Below, in pieces: positions 1 to 7,636 of a stretch of DNA of 64,000 bases. Below the pieces are notes generated by a model. The model saw only the letters and a program-made list of their open reading frames with translations. It was not told the origin of the DNA and did no database searches. The stretch comes from Bog-756 sp963769765 (lineage in GTDB: Bacteria > Actinomycetota > Acidimicrobiia > Acidimicrobiales > RAAP-2): the NCBI GenBank assembly GCA_963769765.1, contig CAVYNA010000003.1, positions 248,001-312,000 of the forward strand, given 5' to 3'. Position 1 is the stretch's first letter. Every line of letters starts with the position of its first letter. A program made the position numbers and the translations under genes.

Positions 1-2
1 AC

Positions 3-533
3 TCAATCGTGTCCGTCCCGAACCGGCACGTCGAGGAGCTCGCGCCACGCGCCGAGGCGCTCCGCGACCCCTTCCGGCGTGAGCCGCAACGACTCCTCAC
101 GCACCGCGTCCGCGATGGCCCGCCGGGCGAGGTAGTGGTGCGCGGCAGACCGGAACAGCGGGGCACGCGCCTCGACCAGGTCGGAGGGCGCGCCACCGAG
201 GAAGCCCCAAAGGGTGAAGGCGAAGGCGAGGTCGTGGACGGTCGGCGCGCGGCCGAAGCGGGCCGACCGCCGCATGGCGACCGCGGTGCACCCCGCGATC
301 GCGTCCTCCACTGTCTCGCCGGGTGCGACCACCAGCCGGTCCTCGAATCGGCGTGCGAGCTTGAGTGCGTACCCCTGGTCGGGACCCGGCGATCCGAGAG
401 TCGTTCCCGACGGCTGGCCTGGCCCGCGGAGCTCCGACGGCCTCGACTGCGTCCAGATGCCGGGCACGCTGAGCTCGTAGGAGGGCCGGACCTGATCGGC
501 CTCGGAGATCGGGACGTAGTTGGGCTGTGCCAT
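3..533 (-). CDS. conserved-looking hypothetical protein, 176 aa
   Basis: I do not recognise this protein. It is soluble-looking with no signal peptide or membrane segment. The N-terminal 55 residues are Pro/Ser/Gly-rich and probably disordered. The rest is Ala/Arg/Glu-rich and looks helical, with the hydrophobic stretch DLAFAFTLWGFLGG near residue 105. It is complete: ATG start at 533 and TGA at 3-5. It lies 30 bp downstream of cimA on the same strand and could be the last gene of the leuB-ilvE-cimA transcript. No function is proposed. Confidence 0.6.
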   Translation of the reverse strand: MAQPNYVPISEADQVRPSYELSVPGIWTQSRPSELRGPGQPSGTTLGSPGPDQGYALKLARRFEDRLVVAPGETVEDAIAGCTAVAMRRSARFGRAPTVHDLAFAFTLWGFLGGAPSDLVEARAPLFRSAAHHYLARRAIADAVREESLRLTPEGVAERLGAWRELLDVPVRDGHD

Positions 534-563
534 CGTGGAACTTTCTCTGCCCGCCGGGGGTCT

Positions 564-2384
564 TCAGCCGCCGGCCGGACCGGATGCGGGTGGCTGAGCG
601 CTGTGCAGCAGACCGTAGACGATGGAGTCGGAGAGGGCCTGCCACGAGGCGGCGATGATGTTCTCCGAGACACCGATGGTCGTCCAGGTCCGGTTCCCGT
701 CGGTCGAGTCGATGAGGACGCGGGTCACCGAGGCCGTGCCCTTGGCCGAGTCGAGGACCCGGACCCGGTAGTCAACGAGGTGCACCTCGTCGAGGGCCGG
801 ATACCGGGGGCCCATCGCGGCCCTGACCGCGCCGTCGAGCGCGTTGACCGGACCGTTGCCCTCGGCCGTCGCGACGATCCGCTCGCCGCCCACCTGGAGC
901 TTCACGGTCGCCTCCGTGGACGAGTGCCCGTCGTGGTCGGCGATGACCCGGTACGACTCGAGCTCGAAGAAGTCCTGTTCCCATCCGGTGGCCTGGCGCA
1001 GGAGCAGTTCGAGCGAGCCGTCGGCCACCTCGAAGTGGTAACCCTCGTACTCGAGCCGCTTGAGCGAGTCGAGCACGCTCGACATCGCCTCCGAGTCGAG
1101 GTCGAGTCCGAGCTCGGCCGCCTTCATCGAGAGGGTCGAGCGCCCGGCCATCTCCGAGACGACGAACCGGGTCCCGTTGCCGACGAGCTCCGGCGCAATG
1201 TGCTCGTAGGCATCCGACCTCCGCGCGATCGCCGAGGTGTGCAGACCGGCCTTGTGCGCGAAGACCGAAGCACCGACGTAGGGCTGCTGCGGGTCGGGAG
1301 CGATGTTGACCAGCTCGGCGATGTGATGGGAGACCGGTGTGAGGAGCTCGAGTCGCTCGCGTGGGATGGTCCCGACTTCGAGCTTGAGGGTCAGATCCGG
1401 GATCGTGGCCGACAGATCTGCGTTGCCCGCTCGTTCGCCGTACCCGTTGACGCACCCTTGGACGTGGGTCGCGCCCACGCCGACACCGGCCAGCGAGTTG
1501 GCAACCGCGCAGCCACCGTCGTTGTGGAAGTGGACGCCGACCTGGGTCTCGAACCGGGCGACCACGTCGGCGACGATGTGCTCGACCTCGTGGGGGAGCG
1601 TCCCGCCATTGGTGTCGCAGAGGACGAGCGCCTCCGCACCCGCCTCTTCGGCAGCCCTGAGGATGCGCATCGTGAAGTCGCGGTTCGCCTTGTACCCGTC
1701 GAAGAAGTGCTCGGCGTCGAGGAAGACACGGAGATCGTTCGCCCGGAGGAACGCCACCGAGTCCGCGACCATGGCCACTGCCTCGTCGAGCGTCGTGCGC
1801 AGGGCGTCGACGACGTGCATCTCGGAAGACTTCGCCACGATGCACACGGCCTCGGTCCGGGCGTCGACCATGTGGCGAAGCGTCTCGTCGTGCTCCGCCA
1901 GGACCCCGGCGCGGCGGGTCGAGCCGAAGGCGACCAGCGTCGAACGGGCGAGCGTGAGCTCGGTCGGCGCCCGCGCGAAGAATTCGGCATCCTTCGGGTT
2001 GGCACCCGGCCAACCGCCTTCGATGAACGTCACGCCGAGGTGGTCGAGCTGTTCCGCCACGCGGAGCTTGTCGTCGACGGTGAGCGAGATGCCCTCCTGC
2101 TGCGAGCCGTCGCGAAGAGTGGTGTCGAAGACGTCGACGGCCTCGGGGAGTACGGGCAGGTCGAAGTCGTGGCCACCGGTCGGAACGGACTTGTCGGCGT
2201 TCCCGTGCCGTCCGCCGTCCGGCTCCTGGCGCGAGGTACGAAGGCGGGAGTGGGCGATCTGACCAGGTGTCAGTGGGTGCGAGTGCGCCGCGCCGTCACC
2301 GTGGGAGTGGACGTGGGAGTGTCCGAGCGACGGCCGCCGCTGCCCCGGACCCTCGTCGTTGAGGGTGGGTCCGTCACTCGACAT
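564..2384 (-). CDS. cimA: citramalate synthase (CimA-type, LeuA superfamily)
   Basis: Condenses pyruvate with acetyl-CoA to (R)-citramalate, the threonine-independent entry to isoleucine. The TIM-barrel domain begins with DTTLRDGSQQEG (residues about 83-94), carries the metal-binding HFHNDGG, and is followed by a C-terminal LeuA-type regulatory domain. CimA rather than 2-isopropylmalate synthase is inferred from overall resemblance to the 2-isopropylmalate synthase/homocitrate synthase-like CimA family. ATG 2384 gives 606 aa, about 70 longer than usual, because of a His-rich leader (HSHVHSHGDGAAHSH). The start overlaps the end of ilvE by 11 bp, and an AAGGA lies 11 nt upstream. A longer reading frame reaches 2660 but runs entirely inside ilvE. 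The gene closes the leuB-ilvE-cimA operon. Confidence 0.88.
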   Translation of the reverse strand: MSSDGPTLNDEGPGQRRPSLGHSHVHSHGDGAAHSHPLTPGQIAHSRLRTSRQEPDGGRHGNADKSVPTGGHDFDLPVLPEAVDVFDTTLRDGSQQEGISLTVDDKLRVAEQLDHLGVTFIEGGWPGANPKDAEFFARAPTELTLARSTLVAFGSTRRAGVLAEHDETLRHMVDARTEAVCIVAKSSEMHVVDALRTTLDEAVAMVADSVAFLRANDLRVFLDAEHFFDGYKANRDFTMRILRAAEEAGAEALVLCDTNGGTLPHEVEHIVADVVARFETQVGVHFHNDGGCAVANSLAGVGVGATHVQGCVNGYGERAGNADLSATIPDLTLKLEVGTIPRERLELLTPVSHHIAELVNIAPDPQQPYVGASVFAHKAGLHTSAIARRSDAYEHIAPELVGNGTRFVVSEMAGRSTLSMKAAELGLDLDSEAMSSVLDSLKRLEYEGYHFEVADGSLELLLRQATGWEQDFFELESYRVIADHDGHSSTEATVKLQVGGERIVATAEGNGPVNALDGAVRAAMGPRYPALDEVHLVDYRVRVLDSAKGTASVTRVLIDSTDGNRTWTTIGVSENIIAASWQALSDSIVYGLLHSAQPPASGPAGG

Positions 2385-3303
2385 AGTCCAGCCAGTCCTT
2401 GTACTGGGCCACCTCACCGCGCACCGTCGCGAAGTAGATCTGCTGCAACTTCTGGGTGATCGGCCCTGGCTTGCCGGTGCCGACGACCCGGTCGTCGACG
2501 GCTCGGATCGGGACCACCTCGGCTGCCGTCCCGGTGAGGAAGGCCTCGTCCGCGGTATAGAGATCGGTGCGGACGAGCTGCTCGTGGTCGACCCGGTAGC
2601 CGAGATCGGTCGCGATGGTCTCGACCGACTGCTGGGTGATGCCGTCGAGCGCGCCGGCATCCGAAGTCGGTGGTGTGATCAGACGGCCGTCGCGCACGAT
2701 GAAGATGTTCTCGCCGGTGCACTCCGAGACGTTCCCGTCGGGCGCGAGCAGGATGGCCTCGTCGTACCCGGCATTGATCGCCTCGACCTTGGCGAGTGAG
2801 GAGTTCGCGTACATCCCGGTCCCCTTCGCCGCGGTCGGAACCGCGTTGGGATCGTGACGGCGCCACGAGCTGATCTTCATCGAGACGCCATTGGCCACAC
2901 CGTCGTCACCCAGGTAGGTGCCCCACGGCCAGGCCGCGATCGACACGTTGACCGGGCATGGGATCGGGTTGAGCCCCATCTCGCCGTAGCCGAGATAGAC
3001 GAGCGGTCGGATGTAACAGCCGTCGTCGAGCCCGTTGACCCGCACGACGGTGCGGGTCGCGTCGATGAGTTCGTCGACCGTATAGGGAACATCGATGAGG
3101 AAGATCTTCGACGAGGTGAAGAGCCGCTCGATGTGTTCGCGGAGTCGGAAGACCGCCACCCCGCGCTCGGTCGGATACGCGCGGATACCCTCGAAGACGC
3201 CAGATCCGTAGTGCATGGTGTGGGTGAGCACGTGCACCGTCGCGTCCGCCCAGTCGACGAGCTCGCCGTCCATCCAGATCTTCTCTGTCGGGGTCAGGGG
3301 CAT
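2374..3303 (-). CDS. ilvE: branched-chain amino acid aminotransferase
   Basis: PLP enzyme (fold type IV) that interconverts branched-chain 2-oxo acids and Leu, Ile or Val, the last step of their synthesis. It is 309 aa, normal for the family. The Schiff-base lysine is K160 in PTAAKGTGMY. The SECTGENIFIV block (about 192-202) and the GTAAEVVPI region near residue 255 fit IlvE rather than D-amino acid transaminase. ATG start at 3303 lies 3 bp after the leuB stop. It overlaps cimA by 11 bp, so the three genes are probably one transcript under the leader attenuator at 4382-4522. Confidence 0.93.
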   Translation of the reverse strand: MPLTPTEKIWMDGELVDWADATVHVLTHTMHYGSGVFEGIRAYPTERGVAVFRLREHIERLFTSSKIFLIDVPYTVDELIDATRTVVRVNGLDDGCYIRPLVYLGYGEMGLNPIPCPVNVSIAAWPWGTYLGDDGVANGVSMKISSWRRHDPNAVPTAAKGTGMYANSSLAKVEAINAGYDEAILLAPDGNVSECTGENIFIVRDGRLITPPTSDAGALDGITQQSVETIATDLGYRVDHEQLVRTDLYTADEAFLTGTAAEVVPIRAVDDRVVGTGKPGPITQKLQQIYFATVRGEVAQYKDWLDYVE

Positions 3304-3306
3304 TGC

Positions 3307-4326
3307 TCACAGCCTTTCTGCAATTGCATCGCCGACGGCAGTGGTCGACATCGACGGATCGGGTTGGGATGCGATGAACTCTGCGATCGCGTGGTGCACC
3401 TTGGCGGCGGCCGATGCCTCGCCGAGATGATCGAGCATGAGCGCGGCCGACTTGATCGCCGCGGTCGGGTTCGCCTTGCCGGTACCGGCGATGTCGTGCG
3501 CGGCACCGTGGACGGGCTCGAAGAGCGAAGGGCCTGTCCGATCGGGGTTGAGGTTGGCGGAGGCCGCGTAGCCGATGCCACCGGCCACCGCGCCGGCCAG
3601 GTCGGTGATGATGTCACCGAAGAGATTGTCGGTCACGATCACGTCGTAGCGCTGCGGCTGCTCGACGAGGTAGATGCACGTCGCGTCGACGTGATTGTAG
3701 TCACGGGTGACCGACGGGTACTCCGTTGCCACCTCGTCGACCGTCCGCTGCCAAAGATCGCCGGCAAAGGTCAACACGTTTGTCTTGTGCACCAGCGTCA
3801 GGTGCCGCCGCGTCCGTTCGGCCGCGAGGGAGAAGGCGAAGCGCGCGCACCGCTCGACCCCGTGCCGGGTGTTGACCGACCCCTGAGTGGCGACCTCGAA
3901 CGGGGTCCCCTTGCGCAGGAACCCGCCCTCACCGGCGTAGGTCCCTTCGGTGTTCTCGCGGATCACGACGAAGTCGCAGTCCGGGGCGAGCGATCCGGGG
4001 ACGCCGGTGAACGGCCGGAGGTTGACATAGAGATCGAGCTCGAAGCGGAGCTTGAGAAGAAGCCCACGCTCGAGGGTCCCCGGCGGCACCGTCGTCGACC
4101 CGACCGGCGGTCCGACCGCACCGAGGAGGATCGCGTCGAGCTGCCGCAGCTCGTCGAGGATCGGCTCCGGCAGGACCTCACCCGTGCGGACGAAGCGGTC
4201 CGCTCCGAGGTCGTACTCGGTCGTCGACAGCGGGACACCGGCCGCGGCCACGACCTTCAGGGCTTCGGCCACGACCTCGGGGCCGATGCCGTCGCCCCCG
4301 ATCACTCCGATCTTGTGACTCGTCAC
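3307..4326 (-). CDS. leuB: 3-isopropylmalate dehydrogenase
   Basis: Oxidises and decarboxylates (2R,3S)-3-isopropylmalate with NAD+ in leucine synthesis; in organisms using CimA the same enzyme can act on 3-methylmalate. It is 339 aa. The N terminus IGVIGGDGIGPEV and the metal/substrate motif DNLFGDIITDLAGAVAGGIG are typical. Start is GTG 4326, with GGAAAGG 10 nt upstream. It is the first structural gene of leuB-ilvE-cimA. The 110 nt before it hold a T-rich terminator, a perfect hairpin and a 15-codon leader peptide with a Val-Ile-Ile-Ile run, so expression is probably attenuated by branched-chain amino acid supply. Confidence 0.93.
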   Translation of the reverse strand: MTSHKIGVIGGDGIGPEVVAEALKVVAAAGVPLSTTEYDLGADRFVRTGEVLPEPILDELRQLDAILLGAVGPPVGSTTVPPGTLERGLLLKLRFELDLYVNLRPFTGVPGSLAPDCDFVVIRENTEGTYAGEGGFLRKGTPFEVATQGSVNTRHGVERCARFAFSLAAERTRRHLTLVHKTNVLTFAGDLWQRTVDEVATEYPSVTRDYNHVDATCIYLVEQPQRYDVIVTDNLFGDIITDLAGAVAGGIGYAASANLNPDRTGPSLFEPVHGAAHDIAGTGKANPTAAIKSAALMLDHLGEASAAAKVHHAIAEFIASQPDPSMSTTAVGDAIAERL

Positions 4327-4381
4327 GCTCTCAATGCCTTTCCGAGCTCGTCCGGCGGAACGGCGCCGGCCGTAGAAATTG

Positions 4382-4406
4382 AAAAACCGCCCACCAGGTG
4401 GACGGT
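4382..4406 (-). terminator. intrinsic terminator / attenuator hairpin before leuB
   Basis: Read leftward, the arms ACCGTCCACC (4406-4397) and GGTGGGCGGT (4395-4386) can pair with one mismatch. Five T residues (4386-4382) follow at once, then another AT-rich patch. A U-tract after a GC stem is rare in this GC-rich window, and it sits 55 nt upstream of the leuB start and downstream of a leader peptide. Two roles are possible: the attenuator of leuB-ilvE-cimA, or simply the terminator of the tsaC transcript. Confidence 0.72.
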
Positions 4407-4411
4407 CAGGG

Positions 4412-4436
4412 GGCGCATACCGGCTCGGTATGCGCC
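4412..4436 (-). promoter_or_regulatory. perfect 11-bp hairpin in the leuB leader
   Basis: GGCGCATACCG and CGGTATGCGCC pair perfectly around a 3-nt loop. In transcript order the hairpin starts at the last base of the leader-peptide stop codon (4438-4436) and ends 6 nt before the terminator stem. A ribosome at the stop codon would cover the first arm, whereas one stalled on the Ile codons would leave it free. This fits a pause or anti-attenuator role, but I could not resolve the competing pairing by hand. Confidence 0.7.
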
Positions 4437-4483
4437 TAGTCGATGATGATTACGGTTCCGGCTGCTGCGAACTGCGCTTCCAT
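4436..4483 (-). CDS. leader peptide MEAQFAAAGTVIIID, branched-chain attenuator
   Basis: A 15-codon reading frame: ATG 4483, then Glu-Ala-Gln-Phe-Ala-Ala-Ala-Gly-Thr-Val-Ile-Ile-Ile-Asp and TAG at 4438-4436. GGAGG lies 4 nt before the ATG. The Val-Ile-Ile-Ile run just before the stop, with a hairpin and a T-tailed terminator after it and leuB-ilvE-cimA downstream, is the classic layout of a transcription-attenuation leader. Leader peptides are known for branched-chain operons in enteric bacteria and in corynebacteria. Its control by isoleucine/valine charging is inferred. The peptide itself would have no other function. Confidence 0.75.
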   Translation of the reverse strand: MEAQFAAAGTVIIID

Positions 4484-4492
4484 CAGGCCTCC

Positions 4493-4522
4493 AGTGTCGC
4501 CCGTCAGCGGGTCGACCGTCAA
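4493..4522 (-). promoter_or_regulatory. possible promoter for the leuB leader transcript
   Basis: Read leftward: TTGACG (4522-4517), 18-nt spacer, GACACT (4498-4493). The -35 box is good and the -10 box is moderate. It would start transcription only a few bases before the leader ATG at 4483, giving a nearly leaderless message, which is common in Actinobacteria. Readthrough from tsaC is the alternative source of the leader RNA. Confidence 0.45.
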
Positions 4523-4531
4523 CCCCGTCGG

Positions 4532-5194
4532 TCAGCGGGCACCTCGTCGAGCAGGCGTTGCGCTCCGCCACTCGGCCAGGACCTCGGTCCACGAGACGGC
4601 CCCGTCACGGAGGCAGGTCGGCTCGGGACCGACGCAGTCGACCACCGTCGACGGGCGCGCCGTGCACCGACCCCCGTCGACGATGACCGCGAGGTCGTCG
4701 GCAGCGGCGAAGGCGGCCGCGACCTCCGCCGCCGTGGTCGCCGGCGTCCCACCGTGACGGTTCGCGCTGGTCACCGCGAGCGGCCCGAGCCGGTCGCACA
4801 GCGCGGCGACCAGGCGGTGGTCGGGCCACCGGAGACCGATCGTCGCACGGGACGCCTCGGGTCCACCGAGGTCGACGTCGACTCCGCGCCGACGGGCGAC
4901 CACCAGGGTCATCGGGCCGGGCCAGAACCGCCGGGCCAGCGCCGCTGTCGGTCCGTCGAGCCTTCCGGCCAAGGCGTCGACCTGGTCGAGCCCGCCGACG
5001 AGGACCGGAACGGGCACCTCTTGTGGTCGGCCCTTCAGCGCGAAGAGGCGTTCGATCGCGGAGGCGCTGCGGAGGTCCACTGCGAGCCCGTAGACCGTGT
5101 CGGTCGGGATCGCGACGACCGATCCGCCAGCGAGCGCTGCCACAGTGTGCTCGAGGACGGACCCGTCGTCGGCTGCGATGGTCCGAGCAGTCAC
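4532..5194 (-). CDS. tsaC: threonylcarbamoyl-AMP synthase (Sua5/YrdC/TsaC family)
   Basis: Makes threonylcarbamoyl-AMP from Thr, bicarbonate and ATP for the universal t6A37 modification of ANN-decoding tRNAs. The 220-aa protein is a YrdC domain without the extra Sua5 C-terminal domain. Landmarks are AIPTDTVYGLAVD (about 29-41), KGRPQEVPVPVLV and TSANRHGG. GTG 5194 is chosen because it forms a GTGA overlap with the prmC stop, a pattern repeated through this block. The frame stays open further upstream, but only inside prmC. The prfA-prmC-tsaC order is standard in Actinobacteria. Confidence 0.88.
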   Translation of the reverse strand: MTARTIAADDGSVLEHTVAALAGGSVVAIPTDTVYGLAVDLRSASAIERLFALKGRPQEVPVPVLVGGLDQVDALAGRLDGPTAALARRFWPGPMTLVVARRRGVDVDLGGPEASRATIGLRWPDHRLVAALCDRLGPLAVTSANRHGGTPATTAAEVAAAFAAADDLAVIVDGGRCTARPSTVVDCVGPEPTCLRDGAVSWTEVLAEWRSATPARRGAR

Positions 5195-6129
5195 GGACGC
5201 ACCGCCACCAGCACGCGTGGTCTCCCGGCCAGGTCCGGCTCGACCCGTGCGGTGACCAGTCCGGCGGTGACCGCGACATCGACCGCGGCGCGCTCCTGGG
5301 ACGGGGCGAGCTCGACGACGAGGACGCCACCGGGACGCAGCCAGGTGGACGCCCCGTCGACGATGCGCTCGACGTCGGCGAGTCCTTCGGTGCCGTTGCG
5401 ACCGGCTCCCGCGACGAGGGCGGCCCGAGGCTCCCACTCGCGCACCACCGGATCGAGAACCGCGTACTCGGCTTCGCTGACGTAGGGGGGGTTCGAGATC
5501 ACCAGGTCGACCCGGCCCTCCAGCTCCTCCGGAAGTGCGTCGAACCACGACCCGGCCTCCAGCCGCACCCGGTCCGCTGCGTCGGGTCGCGCGTGCGAGA
5601 GCGCGTCGAGATTCACCTGCGCGATCACGAGCGCAACGGCCGATGCCTCGGTCGCCCAGATCTCGACGCCGGAGCGTCCCGGCGCGTGCTCGACCGCCAG
5701 GGAGAGCGCGATCGCTCCCGAGCCCGTGCCGAGGTCGACGCAGATCGTTGCCCCGTCACGGTCCGGCTCTCCCGCCGAGCCGCCATCGTGCAGCTCCGCC
5801 AGCTCTCGCAATGCGACCGCGACGACGTGTTCGGTCTCGGGACGCGGGATCAACACGTCGGGTCCGACCACGAGCTCCACGGTACGGAACGGCCAGCGAC
5901 CGAGCACGTACTGGAGCGGCTCGCCGGCCGCGCGCCTCGACGCGAGTCCGCGCGCCCGCTCCGTGACACCGGCACGACCTTCCGACTCGACGTGTTCGAG
6001 GATCCACCGCGCCTCTATCGCCGAGCCGGCGATCTTGGTCAGTTCGGCGAGCAGCTCGCCCCGGTCGGACGGACCCGCGCCGGGCGGCCGCCGTGGTGGC
6101 GGGGTGCCCTCCGTGGTCGCCTTCACCAC
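5191..6129 (-). CDS. prmC: peptide chain release factor N5-glutamine methyltransferase
   Basis: Methylates the Gln of the GGQ motif in release factors 1 and 2 using SAM. It is 312 aa with a helical N-terminal domain, then a Rossmann MTase with DLGTGSGAIALSLA (motif I) and the catalytic NPPY, in a setting (LVISNPPYVSEAEY) typical of PrmC. The N-terminal 20 residues are Pro/Thr-rich and may be disordered. Start is GTG 6129. It lies 5 bp after prfA, its substrate gene, and overlaps tsaC by 4 bp, so the three are co-transcribed. Confidence 0.92.
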   Translation of the reverse strand: MVKATTEGTPPPRRPPGAGPSDRGELLAELTKIAGSAIEARWILEHVESEGRAGVTERARGLASRRAAGEPLQYVLGRWPFRTVELVVGPDVLIPRPETEHVVAVALRELAELHDGGSAGEPDRDGATICVDLGTGSGAIALSLAVEHAPGRSGVEIWATEASAVALVIAQVNLDALSHARPDAADRVRLEAGSWFDALPEELEGRVDLVISNPPYVSEAEYAVLDPVVREWEPRAALVAGAGRNGTEGLADVERIVDGASTWLRPGGVLVVELAPSQERAAVDVAVTAGLVTARVEPDLAGRPRVLVAVRP

Positions 6130-6134
6130 CGCGT

Positions 6135-7199
6135 TCAGCCGGATGCCAGCTGGCTGGCGCGCTTGTCCGCCATGAGCGCATCGGTCAGCTCGTCGAGGTC
6201 GCCCATCAGGATGCGGTCGAGCTTGTAGAGAGTCAGCTTGATGCGGTGATCGGTGACCCGATTCTCCTTGTAATTGTACGTCCGGATCTTCTCCGAGCGG
6301 CCGCCGCCGCCGACCTGGCTCCGGCGCTGCTCGGACTGCGCCGCGGCCTGGCGGTCCTGCTCTGCTTTGAGCAGACGCGAGCGCAGCACGGTCATCGCCT
6401 TCGCACGGTTCTGGATCTGGCTCTTCTGGTCCTGCATGGCGACCACGATGCCGGTCGGGAGGTGGGTGATCCGCACGGCTGAGTCCGTGGTGTTGACCGA
6501 CTGACCACCCGGACCGGTCGACCGGTAGACGTCGATCTTGAGGTCGTTCGGGTCGATGTCGACGTCGACCTCCTCGGCCTCGGGAAGAACGGCGACCGCG
6601 GCCGAGGAGGTGTGGATCCGGCCCTGCGACTCGGTGACCGGCACGCGCTGGACGCGGTGGGGTCCGCCCTCGTGCTCGAGTCGCTGCCAGGCGTCTTCTC
6701 CCCTGACGACGAAGGTGACCTCGTTGAGTCCGTCCCGCTCCGACGGGCTCGAGGAGAGGACCTCGACCTTCCAGCCCTTTGCCGCGGCGTACTTCGCGTA
6801 CATCTCGAAGAGGACCTTGGCGAAGAGGTTCGCCTCCTCACCGCCTTCGGCCCCCCGGATCTCCATGATCACGTTGCGACCGGCATTGGGATCCCGCGGG
6901 AGCAGCTGGAGGCGCAGCTCCTCTTCGAGTGTCCCGATATCGGCCTCGGCGCGGGCGATCTCCTCGTGGGCGAGCTCTCGTTCGTCGCCCGTCGAGTCGC
7001 TCAGCATCTCGCGCGCCACGCCGAGGTCGGACTCGGCCGACTGCAGACGCCGCCAGGTCCCGACCACCTCTTCGAGCTCACGGTGGCGCCGCGAGACGTC
7101 GCGCAGCCGACGCGGATCGGTCGCGATGGACGGATCGTTGAGCTGCTCGACGACCGCGTCGTACTCGTGCTCGAGCTCGATCAGGCGGTCGTGCAGCAC
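6135..7199 (-). CDS. prfA: peptide chain release factor 1
   Basis: Recognises UAA and UAG and triggers peptide release on the ribosome. It is 354 aa, the normal length. The catalytic GGQ is in GPGGQSVNTTDSAVRIT, about residues 228-244. The N-terminal coiled-coil domain (HDRLIELEHEYDAVVEQL) and the C-terminal NYKENRVTDHRI are also present. Start is GTG 7199. It is downstream of rpmE (107-bp gap) and upstream of prmC, which modifies it. Confidence 0.95.
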   Translation of the reverse strand: MLHDRLIELEHEYDAVVEQLNDPSIATDPRRLRDVSRRHRELEEVVGTWRRLQSAESDLGVAREMLSDSTGDERELAHEEIARAEADIGTLEEELRLQLLPRDPNAGRNVIMEIRGAEGGEEANLFAKVLFEMYAKYAAAKGWKVEVLSSSPSERDGLNEVTFVVRGEDAWQRLEHEGGPHRVQRVPVTESQGRIHTSSAAVAVLPEAEEVDVDIDPNDLKIDVYRSTGPGGQSVNTTDSAVRITHLPTGIVVAMQDQKSQIQNRAKAMTVLRSRLLKAEQDRQAAAQSEQRRSQVGGGGRSEKIRTYNYKENRVTDHRIKLTLYKLDRILMGDLDELTDALMADKRASQLASG

Positions 7200-7306
7200 G
7201 CGCTCAGGGTAGCGTCAAGGTGGTTGCCCATCCGGGCGGACCGGGCCCACTTGGACCCGCTCGGGCCCGCGACGCCGGAAGCCGGTCGTGTCCGGGTCGG
7301 CCGACC

Positions 7307-7543
7307 TCAGGGCTTGGGAGCTGCGGTGCGCTTCTTGCGCGTCGCCGATTTCGCGTACCGGCGCTCGAAGCGCTCGACACGACCCCCGGAGTCCACGAGC
7401 TTCTGCTTGCCGGTGAAGAAGGGATGGCACTCGTTGCAGAGCTCGAGGTGGATTTCGGGCTTGACCGACCTCGTGGTGAAGGTGTTGCCGCACGAGCAGC
7501 GCACCGAGGCCTCGACGTAGTTGGGGTGGATGTCAGCTTTCAT
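7307..7543 (-). CDS. rpmE: 50S ribosomal protein L31, zinc-binding form
   Basis: Small-bridge protein of the large ribosomal subunit. It is 78 aa and has the complete zinc site of the C+ form: CSC at residues 16-18 and CNEC at 36-39. The start MKADIHPNY is typical, and the basic C terminus (SATRKKRTAAPKP) is usual for rRNA contact. The paralogue lacking the cysteines, which replaces it under zinc limitation in many Actinobacteria, is not in this window. It sits between rho and prfA, the usual actinobacterial position. Confidence 0.96.
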   Translation of the reverse strand: MKADIHPNYVEASVRCSCGNTFTTRSVKPEIHLELCNECHPFFTGKQKLVDSGGRVERFERRYAKSATRKKRTAAPKP

Positions 7544-7636
7544 CGGATTCTCCCGTCATGGCACCGCCCGGTGGTAGAGACCGTCGGCACTGGAGCCGTT
7601 CGAGTTTACCGGACAGCGCCCGCCCGCCGATCGGCG

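Noticed and set aside
9..2459. Long open frame (816 codons) on the plus strand opposite cimA
   Set aside because: It is the antisense frame of cimA produced by high GC third positions; composition is Arg/Gly/Val/Asp-rich with no domain. The same applies to the plus-strand frames at 11241-13577 and 44756-46588 and the minus-strand frame at 37962-40505.
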